Shown here: positions 51,601 through 62,531 of the stretch, in pieces
Numbering within the stretch: position 1 is the stretch's first letter
How the letters are laid out: each line of letters opens with the position of its first letter
NCBI GenBank assembly: GCA_036365145.1
Contig: JAEOAD010001413.1
Coordinates: forward strand, 2,170,001 to 2,234,000
Length of the DNA: 64,000 bases
Reading direction: 5' to 3'
Source of the DNA: Orientallactaga sibirica
Taxonomy: Eukaryota > Chordata > Mammalia > Rodentia > Dipodidae
Notes under the pieces: model-generated
Databases searched by the model: none
Told to the model about the DNA's origin: nothing
The model's input: only the letters and a program-made list of their open reading frames with translations
Translations under genes and position numbers: made by a program

Positions 51601-54600
51601 CTGGAAGTTGCACATGTCAGCCATGCAGTTGTCAAAGAAGGAAAAGGCGTTCAGATGGAGCAGGCAGGCCCTGAGAGAGAGAGACCCTGAGTCAGAGGGC
51701 GAGAGGGGGCAGAGCCTTCGGACCCCTGCCTCGGGGGACCCCTCCCCTGCCTTCCCCGCCCCCGTACTCAAATACTCCGTGGGCGTCGACCAGTTGGCCG
51801 CAGTACTCGGGTCCTGACACAGTGCTTTCCAAGGCGGGGTCACAGGGTGACGTGGCCTCCTCCGTCTTCTTCTCGCACCTAGAAGACACCATGCCGAGCA
51901 GTCAGCGAGGCTGGAGGAGCCGGGACCAGGAACAGCAAACGTCTCCAGCACAAGGGAAGAATGCAGTGCTACTCAGCTTGGATTACTTTTTATCTGTTTG
52001 TTTATTTTTGGCTTTTTCGAGATAGGGTCACGTTCTAGCTCAGGCTGACCTGGAATTCACTATGTAGTCTTCAGGGTGGCCTTGAACTCACAGCGATCCT
52101 CCTACTTCTGCCTCCCAAGTGCTGGCATTAAAGGCATGTGCCACCATGCTTGGCCCTCTTTGTTTTATTTATTATTTATTTTTATTATTATTTGTTTATT
52201 TATTTATTTGAGAGCAACAGAGAGAAGAGAGAGAGAGAGAGAGAGAGAATGGGCCCACCAGGGCCTCCAGCCACTGCAAATGAATTTCAGATACATGTGC
52301 CACCTTGTGCATCTGGCTTACGTAGGTCCTGGGGAATCAAGCCTCGAACTGGGGTCCTTAGGCTTCACAGATGGCTTAACTGTTAAGCCATCTCTCCATC
52401 CCTGTTATTTATTTTTAAATTACTTATTTATTTACTCGAGAGAGGGAGAGAGAGAGAGAGAGAGGAAAAGGCAGATAGAGAGAGTGGATGCACCAGGGCC
52501 TCTAGCCACTGCAAACAAACTCCAGACACATGAGCCATCTTGTGCATCTGGCTTTACATGGGTACTGGCAAATAGAACCTGGGTCCTTTGGCTTTATAGC
52601 CAAGAACCTTAACTGCTGAGCAATCTCTCCTGCCCCTCCTTTTAAAAAATTTTTAATTTTTTTATTTAATTGAAAGAGAGAGGCAGATAAATGAGAGAGA
52701 GAAAGGGCATGTGAGGTCTTCAGCCATTACAAATGAACTCCAGAAGCATGCGCCACCTTGTGCATCTGGCTTACATAGGTCCTGAGGAATCGAACCTGGG
52801 TCCTTTGGCTTTACAGGCAAGAGCCTTAACTGCTAAGCCATCTCTCTAGCCCCCTTCCTTTTATTTTAAAAAATAGTTTATTTATTTGCATGTGTATATG
52901 TGGGTGCCAGGGTCTCTTGACTCTGCAAATGAACTCCCCTGTGGCTTTACATGTGTGAATGGAGAACTGAACCCAGGCTGTCAAGCTTTGCAAGTTAAGC
53001 ACCTTTAACCACAGTCCCCAAGACAACATTTTTTTGCATCAACTTCCTAAGTGCTAAGATTACAGGCATGCATCACTATATTTGGCTTTTCATTTTATTT
53101 TTTGGCAGTGTTGGAAAATCAACCCAAGTTCTTATGCATGCTAGGCAATTGCTTTACTACTAGCCACGCCCCCAGCCCCTCACTGGGGATTCTAGGCAGG
53201 AGCTCTACCACTGACCCATGCTCCCAGCCCCTCACTGGGGGATTCTAGGCAGGAGCTCTACCACTGAGCCACGCCCCCAGCCCCTCACTGGGGGATTCTA
53301 GGCAGGAGCTCTACCACTGAGCCACGCCCCAGCCCCTCACTGGGGATTCTAGGCAGGAGCTCTACCACTGAGCCACGCCCCAGCCCCTCACTGGGGGATT
53401 CCTCACAGGAGCTCTCTGAGCCAGCCCCAGCCCCTCACTGGGGATTCTAGGCAGGAGCTCACCACTGAGCCCACCCCAGCCCCTCACTGGGGATTCTAGG
53501 CAGGAGCTCTACCACTGAGCCAAGCCCCCAGCCCCTCACTGGGGGATTCTAGGCAGGAGCTCTACCACTGAGCCACGCCCCCAGCCCCTCACTGGGGGAT
53601 TCTAGGCAGGTGCTCTACCACTGAGCCACGCCCCCAGCCCCTCACTGGGGGATTCTAGGCAGGAGCTCTATCACTGAGCCACATCCCTAGCTCTTAGTTT
53701 TTTTTTTTTTTTTTAAATTTTACTTTTATTTATTTATTTGAGAGAGAGAGAGAGAGAGAAATAGGCAGACAGAGAGACACAGAGAGAATGGGCACGCCAA
53801 GGACTCCAGCCACTGCAAATGAACTCCAGCTTCATGTGCCCCCTTGGGCATCTGGCTTACATGGGTCCTGGGGAACTGAACTTGGGTCCTTTGGCTTTGC
53901 AGGCAAGTGCCTTAACTGCTAAGCCATCTCTCCAGCCCGCTCTTGGTTTTTTGAAACAGTGTCTTGCCATGTAGCCCACACAGGCCTTCAACTTGTTATT
54001 ATATTTGTCTTGCCAACACTAAATGACAAACATGTGCCACCAGAAGTGGCTGTCATGGGTCTTAAAATGGGACAGGGATAGAGAGATTCCCCAGTGGTTA
54101 AAGACATGTGCTTGCAAAGCCTGCCAACCCAGCTTGGCGATTCCCCAGTACCTACATAAAGCAAGATGCAAGAAGTGGCATCTGTGCTTGGCACTCATTT
54201 GCAGTAGCAAGAGACCCTGGCACGTCCATATACACATGCACACATACACACGAAAATAAATTTTAAAAATTTAAAGCCAGGGCTGGAGGGATGACTTAGC
54301 GATTAAGGCGTTTGCCTGTGAAGCCTAAGGACCCAGGTTCAATTCCCCAGGACCCACGTTAGTCAGATGCACAAGGTGGCGCATGTGTCAGGAGTTCGTT
54401 TGCAGCAACTGAAGGCCCTGGCGTGCCCATTCTCTCCCTCCCTCCCTCTCTTTCTCTCTGTCAAAAAAAAAAAATATATATATAATTTAAACTGGGCATG
54501 GTGGCACATTCCTTTAATCCCAGCACTTGGGAGGCAGAGGTAGGAGGATCGCCATGAGTTCAAGGCCACCCTGAGACTACACAGGGAATTCCAGGTCAGC

Positions 54601-57600
54601 TAGGGCTAGCGTGAGATCCTACCTCAAAACGCCCCCTCAAATAATAATGATAATAATAATAATTTGCAGTTCAAGTCTGATATCCAAACAGTGACCGACA
54701 GTCTCTGGAACTTCCAATTCCGCCCTTTCAGCTAGGCTGAACAGCATAGTAGCCCGTGTAACAATCCAGGTATATCCAAAACATCTTCAGGTCTCTATGC
54801 AAACCACTGTCTATCTTTCAACGGCTTCCCCAGCTTCTTCTTCAGGGTCATCATGCCCTGCCTATATACTGCATCTCAGCAGTGGCTCCTGTAACTGAGT
54901 GCACTTCATGACCCACTCTATGTTTTTTTTTTTTTTGAGATAGGGTCTCACTCTGGTCCAGGCTGACCTGGAATTCACTCTGTAGTCTCAGGGTGGCCTC
55001 GAACTCATGGCGATCCTCCTACCTCTGCCTCCCGAGTGCTGGGATTAAAGGCGTGCGCCACCACGCCCAGCCACTCTATGTATTTTTATTTTATTTTTAT
55101 TTTTTTGGAGAGAGTCAGAGAGAGATAGAAAGAGAGAAAGAGAGAGAGAGAGAGAGAATGGGTGCACCAGCAGCCTTTCAGCTGCTGTGAACAAACTCCA
55201 GACGTGTGTGCCCCTTTGTGGGCAAGTGTGGCATTGAGCCCTTGCGACACTGCGTCTGGCTAACGGTGGGACCTGGAGAATCAAATGGCATTGTTTGGCT
55301 TAGCAGGTAGGTGCCTTAACCATTAAGACATCTCTCCAGCCCTCTTTGTATTTTTTTTTTTTTTTTTTTTTTGGTTTTGCAAGGTAGGGTCTCACTCTGG
55401 TCCAGGCTGACCTGGAATTAACTATGTAGTCTCAGGGTGGCCTCGAACTCTAGGCGATCCTCCTACCTCTGCCTCCCGAGTGCTGGGATTAAAGGCGTGT
55501 GCCACCACGCCCGGCTCCTCTTTGTATTTTTTGTGCATCCAAGACCAACACCAGGTGTCCAGGACACAGCCATATTCTTAATTTAGGGATAAAATAAATT
55601 GTGACCTTGAAGAGAAGCTTCCTCACAGAACTCCTTTCAAAAGAGTGTATTTTTATCATTTAGTCTTTCTCAGACTTTAAAAAAAAAAATTTATTTATTT
55701 ATTTATTTGCGAGCAGAGAGAGAGAGAGAGAAATAGAAGAGAGGCAGACAGAGAGAATGGGCACACCAGGGCCTCTAGCCACTGCAAACGAACTCCAGAT
55801 GCATGTCCCCCTTGGGCATCTGGCTTACATGGGTCCTGGAAAATCAAACCGGGATCCTTTGGCTTCACAGGCAAACTCCTTAACCGCTAAGCCATCTCTC
55901 CAGCCCCCAGACTTTTTTTTTTTTTTTTTTTTTAATGAGAGAGAGAGAGAGCAAGGGGTGGGGGAGAGAGAGAGAAATAGCACACCAGGGCCTCCAGCCA
56001 CCATAATCCAGAAGCGTGAGCCACCTTGTGTGCATGTGTGACCTTGCACTTGCGTCACCTTTGTGTGTCTTGTTTAAGTGGGATCTGGAGAATTGAACCT
56101 GGGTCCTTAGGCTTCACAGGCAAGTGCTTTAACCACTAAGCCATCTCTAAACCAGTCTTTGTGTCAGTCAATTTTAAACTTGTTTGAGTTTTTTAAATCT
56201 TATATTGTTAGTCTCATATCTTTAGCCAAGCACATCAGTCTATCATAAATTTAACCTTGGTCAACTGTCTGGGCATGGGTAGCCGAATGCAGCCAGCCCT
56301 AATATCAGTCAATTTTAAAATTGTTTGAGTCTTTTAAATCTTATAGTTGTTAGTCAAAACTATCTTTGGCACAAGCCTTTAATCCCAGTCTGGGATAAAT
56401 TTAAGGAGGTCATGAGTTTGCCACCTGAGGCATAGTGAATTCAAGGTCAGCCTGCCCTAATGAATCCCTAGCCGAAAAACTAAAAACTAAAAAACTTTTT
56501 TTCTGTAGTCTTTTTTTTTCCCTTAGTATTTTTAAATATTTTGTTTTATTTATTTATTATTTATTTATTTATTTGCCTTTAATCCCAGAAATAGGGGAGG
56601 AGAGAGAGAGGAGGATCATCATGAGTTTGAGGCCACCCTGAAACAAACTCCAGATGCATACAAGGTCAGCCTGGGCTTATGTGAGTCCTGGAGAATCAAG
56701 CCTCGAAAAACTAAAAAAAGGCTTTAGGCAGTGCATTAATCCTCCAAATATAGGGTTTTTTTTGTACTTAGTATTTTTAAACTCTCATCAGAACAGTCCA
56801 TAAACTTGGTTTACCACTCCAGATGGCTTTCTTAAAAAAATGTATTTTATTTATTTGAGAGAGAGAGAGAAAGAGGCAGGTAGAGAGAGAGAGAGAGAGA
56901 GAGAGAATGGGCACACCAGAGCCTCCAGCCACTGCAAACGAACTCCAGATGCATGTGCCACCTTGTGCATCTGGCTTATGTGGGTACTGGGGAATTAAGC
57001 CTTGAACTGGGGTCCTTAGGCTTTATAGGCAAGTGATTACCCGCTAAGCCATCTCTCTAGCCCCTCCAGATGGCTTTTTGAGTTGCTTTAATAAACTCCT
57101 AACTCAATTAGGAGACATCCATTTCAACTGCCACAGCAGGTTATATGGGCACAAGCCTATAATCCCAGCACTCAGGAGACTGAGGCAGGGAGATTACCAT
57201 GAGCTCAAGGCCAACGTGGTCTACATAGTGAATTCAGGGCAGCCTGGGCTACAGAGTGAGACCTCTCTTAAAAGAGGCAGGGAGGGCTGGAGAGATGGTT
57301 TAGTGATGATGGCAACTGCCTGCTAAGCCTAAGAATGCCGTAAGATTCTCCAGGTCCCATGTTTAGCCAGACGCAGTGATGCAAGGGTGCAATGCTGGAC
57401 TTGCCCACCAGAGGGCGCACGTGTCTGGAGTTTGTTCACAGCAGCTGAAATGGCCCTGGCCCGCCCATTCTCTCTCTCTCTGCCTTTTCCTCTCTATCTC
57501 TGTTTCTCTCTATCTCTCTTTCAAAAAAAAAAAAAAAAAAAAGAGGCAGGAAGCTGGATACAGAGGTGCACACTTTTTTTTTTTTTTTTTTTTTTTGGTT

Positions 57601-59842
57601 TTGCAAGGTAGGGTCTCACTCTGGCCCAGGCTGACCTGGAATTAACTATGCAGTCTCAGGGTGGCCTCGAACTCTCGGCGATCCTCTTACCTCTGCCTCC
57701 CGAGTGCTGGGTTTAAAGGCGTGCGCCACCACGCCCGGCAAGGTGCACACTTTTAATCCTAACACTCGGGAGGCTGCTGGAGGAGGATCATAGTGACTTC
57801 ATAGTGAATTCCAGGTGGGCTTGAGCTAGGGTAAGACCCTACCTTGAAAACCCAAAAAGTTGGGATGGGCGGGGAGGGAGGCCAGCAGTTCTGAGAATGT
57901 CAGGGGCACCCTTAACCCCACCCCAGAAGGGCTCCTCACTCACTCTTTATTGTCCTCCTCGGTGGTCCGCCAGCTGTTCCCCAGCTCCTCCACATTTTGT
58001 GCTGTGCTGCCATCCGGCTTCAGATTATCATTGCTCTTGTCCCCATCATAGTTTCCACAGAAACCACAGAGTTTGCCTGAGTAGGTGCTGTGGGGCCCAG
58101 CAGAGAGCATCATGAATGGAGAGAAAAGGTCTCAGTTATCACGGGAGCAACCCGTGCAAAGGGACAGAGAGCTGTGCACCCTGAGGGCAAGAGGCAGGAA
58201 GAGCTTTAGGAGAAAGCCACTCGCAAAATAAGTTCCATGCCAGGAACCAGGCTCACAAAAGCCCCATTCCCTAAGCCTCACTCTGAGCCATGGGCATAGT
58301 GTCCCCTCTGTCTCTTGCACCCATCACCTCTTGCTATCCCTAAATCTCTCCAACGTAGTGCATTATTGGTCACCATTTCTTTATTATTCTTCTAGGTTTT
58401 TTTTTTGTTTTGTTTTGTTTTGTTGTTTTGTTTGTTCGAGGTAGGGTCTCACTCTAGCCCAGGCTGACCTGAAAGTCACTATGTAGTCTCAGGCTAGCCT
58501 TGAACTTATGATCCTCCTACCTCTGCCTCCTGAGTGCTGGGATTAAAGGCATGTGCACCACCATGCCCAGCAGACCTTATTTTATTTATTTATTTTATTT
58601 TAGAGAGGGTGAGAGAGAGGAGAGAGAGAATTGGGAGTGCCAGGGTCTCAGCCACTGCAATGGAATTCCAGACACTTGCACCACCTAATGGGCACGTGTG
58701 ACCTTGCGCTTGCCTCACTTTTGTGTGTCTGGCTTACATGGGATCTGGGTTGAACATGGGTCCTTAGGCTTTGCAGGCAAGCACCTTAACTGCTGAGCCA
58801 TCTCTCCAGTCCCCAGACCTTATTTTTTGAGACAAGGTCTCTCACTGAACAGAGAGCTTTCTGATTTGGCTAGATTGTCCAAAGAGCCCCAGAGATCCTC
58901 CTGTCTCTGTCTCCCCATTGTGAGATTACAGACACATACCACTATAGTTGGCTTTTATACAGGTCCTGGGGAGCTGAATCAGGTCTTCATGCTTATACAA
59001 CAAGTTTTTTTGTTTGTTTTTTTTCAAGGTAGGGTCTCACTCTGGTCCAGGCTGACCTGGAATTAACTATGTAGTCTCAGGGTGGCCTCAAACTCTCAGT
59101 GATCCTCCTACCTCTGCCTCCCAAGTGCTGGGATTAAAGGCATGCGCCACCATGCCTGGATTACAACAAGTATATTTTATCCACTGAGCCATCTCCCCAG
59201 CTTGCTGGTCACAATTTCTACAAGGTCTATTTTGCCTCTGTCTGTCCACCTGGGAGCTACTCTTCCTTGAAAAATGGGGTCTGGATCTCTTAGAGAGCTC
59301 AATGCTTACTGCACAAGATTGAAGGCCTGAGAGGACCTCAGTATGATCTCCAGCACCCACATAAAAAGCCAGGAATGGCCACACATACCTGTAACCCCAG
59401 TCCTAACAGGGCAGAGACAAAAGAATTGCTGGGGGCTGGAGAGATGGCTTAGCGGTTAAATGCTTGTCTATGAAGCCTAAGGACTCCAGTTCGAGGCTTG
59501 ATTCCCCAGGACCCACGTAAGTCAGGTGCACCAGGTGGCACGTGCATCTGGAGCTTTTTTGCAGTGGCTGGAGGCCTTGGCGTACCCATTCTCTCCATCT
59601 CTCTCTCTCTCTCTCTCCCTCCCTTTCTCTGTCTCAAATAAGTAAAAATAAAAACTTTTTTTTTTAAAAAAGAAAAGAATTGCTGGGACTCACTGGTCAA
59701 CCAGTTTGACCAAAAACAGCAGTCCAGGTTCCACGAGAGGCTGTCCCAAGGAAACACTACAGAAGAGTGATCAAGGATGACACTCGGAGTTCTCCTCTGG
59801 CTTCCACACTTGTATGCATGGGGGGTATGCATGCACACACAG

Positions 59843-59883
<41 letters not shown>

Positions 59884-62495
59884 TGTACACATACATATAT
59901 GCCAAAAATAAACATAAAAAAGAGAGCTGGAGAGATGGCTCAGCAGTTAAGGCACTTACCTGCAAAGCCTAAGGACCAGAATTTGATCCCCCATTACCCA
60001 CGTAAAGTCAGATGCACAATGTGGCATATGCGTCTGGGCTTCGTTTGCAGTGGCTGGAGGCCCTGGTGTGCCCACTCTCTCTTTCTATGTGAGTCTTTCT
60101 CTTACACTCTCTCAAATAAATAGATTAATTTAAAAAAAAAAGACAAAAAGAAAAAAAAGGATCTAGGGCTGGAGCGATGGCTTAGCGGCTAAGGCGCCTG
60201 CCTCCTAAGCCTAAGAATACTGGTTCCAATCTCCAGCGGTTCCAATCTCCAGGTCCCACGTTTAGCCAGATGCAAAGTGACGCAAGGGCGCAGTGCCGCA
60301 CTTGACCACAAGGGGCGCACACATCTGGATTTCGGTCACAGCAGCTGAGAGACTGCTGGCGCACTCATCTCTGTCTTCCTCTCCCTCTCTCTCTCTGTCT
60401 CTCTCTCTCTCTCTCTCTGTGTGTCTCTCTCCAACAATAATAAGATAAAATAAAAAGTTAAAAAAAAAAAAAAGATCTAGTGTTGGTTCTTCTCAAAGTC
60501 CCCAGAACCCCTAAACGATTCCTTCTAGCACATTCCCAAGGCATTGTGTATGTATCCTGCTATTATCCCACTGCCTGAACCATTTCCTTTTGTTTCCCAT
60601 CTACCCCTTGGGATATGTAGGTGCTTCCCAGCCTCAGGGAGGCTTGGAGATGATGAAGCATTCGTGCATGGAAAGGAAGGAAAAAGGGAATGGGTAAGCC
60701 CAATGAAGGAGGTGTTAACCACCTGACTGGGATGCCCGCTCACCTGGACACGGTGACAAAAAGCTGCCGTTCACCATCCCATCTTACTCGCAAACCAAAG
60801 TCTGTACTCAGCTGCACAAATCGCCCACTTGGACGCAAGACGACGCCTTTGGAAGGTGTGCTTGGAAGCGTGACTCTCCCGCGCCCCACCTGGCAGATGG
60901 AGGAGACAGGAATGGATCCTGGGGTCAGGGAGGACCCCTAAGACGCCCACATCCACAGCTGGAAGATAACAGCGCCCCTCCACAGCATCCCACCAACCCC
61001 GACACGGGGTGAGGACTAGTGGAGCGGCTGCAGTGTGGCCTGGTGGTCCCCGCAGGGGGTAAGGGGATACCAAGCTCACCCGTGTGCGTCTTCCCTTGAG
61101 CAGGGTAATTTTGACCTTTTGCAGGGTGATGAAAATCTTGTTCAGGGAGGGCACACCTTGCTGTTCCAGGTTCTGGTTTTTTATTCTTATCCTGAAGAAT
61201 GGATCTGGGTGGAGAACAGGGAGAAAGAGAGTCTAGGGTCTCATTCAATGAGTATCTGTCTATTTGTGTGTTTAGGGGCACGCTTGCCACAGTGGGTGTG
61301 TGGAGGTCAGAGGGCAACTTTGAGATGCCTGTGTTCCCCCTTCCCTGAGACAGTCTCTTGTTACTGAAAACTTTCTTCCGTATGTTTTTGTGTTTTGTTT
61401 TTTTGTTTTTTCCCCCTGAGGTAGAGTCTCACTCTAACCTAGGCTGACCTGGAATTCACTATGTAGTCTCAGGGTGGCCTTGAACTCACAGCAATCTTCC
61501 TACCTCTGCCTCCTAAGTGCTGGGATTAAAGGCGTGCGCCACCACACCCAGCTTACTTAGGTATTTTTTTAAATAATTAAAAAATATTTTAGTTATTTGA
61601 GAGCGAGAGGAAGAGGCAGAGAAAATGGGCACAGCAGGGCTTCCAGCCACTGCAAATGAATCAAACTGGGGTCCTTAGGCTTTGCAGGCAAATGCCTTAA
61701 CCGCTAAGCCATTTCCCCAGCCCTTTTTTAAAAATAATTTTTAAATATTTAATTTATTTATTTATTTGAGAGAGAGAGGAAGAGGCAGAAAGAGAGAGTT
61801 TAGGTATGTTTTGACCACAGATGCAGGCATCACTTTGCATACAGCTTTACATAGGTGTTGGGAAACTGAACCGAGGCCAGCAGGCTTTGCACAAAAGCAA
61901 GCAAGCTCCTTTAACCACTGAGCCATCCCTCAGCCCCCAAGTATTTCTTTTCTTGTCTTATTTTTGTGGTTTTTCGAGGTAAGGTCTTGCTGTAGCCCAG
62001 GCTGACCTGGAATTCACTATGTAGTCTCAGGGTGGCTTCGAACTCATGGAGATCCTCCTACCTCTGCCTCCCGAGTGCTGGGATTAAAGGCGTGCGCCAC
62101 CACTAAAAGACCTTCAGTCTTTTTTTTTTTTTTTTTTTTTTTTTTTGAGACAGGGTCTCTTGTAACCTAGGCTGGCCTCAAACTCCCTATGTAGACAAGG
62201 ATAATTGTGAACTTTCAACCCTCCCCACAACTGTCTCTCCCAAATTCTGGGATTGCAGATGTACACCACCATGCCCAGTCTATGTCATGCTGGGGACAGA
62301 ACCCAGGACTTTGTGCATGCTAAGTGAACACTCTACCAACGGAACCATACCACTAGCCACAAATCCTCTTTATGCCAACCATCTCTATGCCAGGGGACCT
62401 CTTCTTCATGATGGCAGGGAGCTCATATCTCAAGCTTCATTCTCTAGGACGTGCCTGACAGTGCTGCCTCAGGGCTCCCACCCCAGTGGTTTGTT

Positions 62496-62531
<36 letters not shown>

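Larger units (their letters stand above)
53698..57943. repeat. Intron D1 VWD-C8, part 2: SINEs
   Basis: B2-like (-) at ~53720-53938; B2-like (+) at ~54065-54240 (old) and 54283-54465; B1 (+) at ~54490-54630; unique at 54660-54920; B1 (-) at ~54925-55070; B2-like A (-) at ~55100-55342; B1 (-) at ~55350-55517; B2-like (-) at ~55690-55905; B2-like (-) at ~55930-56150; a mosaic at 56155-56760; B2-like (-) at ~56838-57062; B1 (+) at ~57145-57260; B2-like A (+) at ~57286-57520; B1 (-) at ~57577-57738; old B1 (+) at ~57740-57850. Confidence 0.74.
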
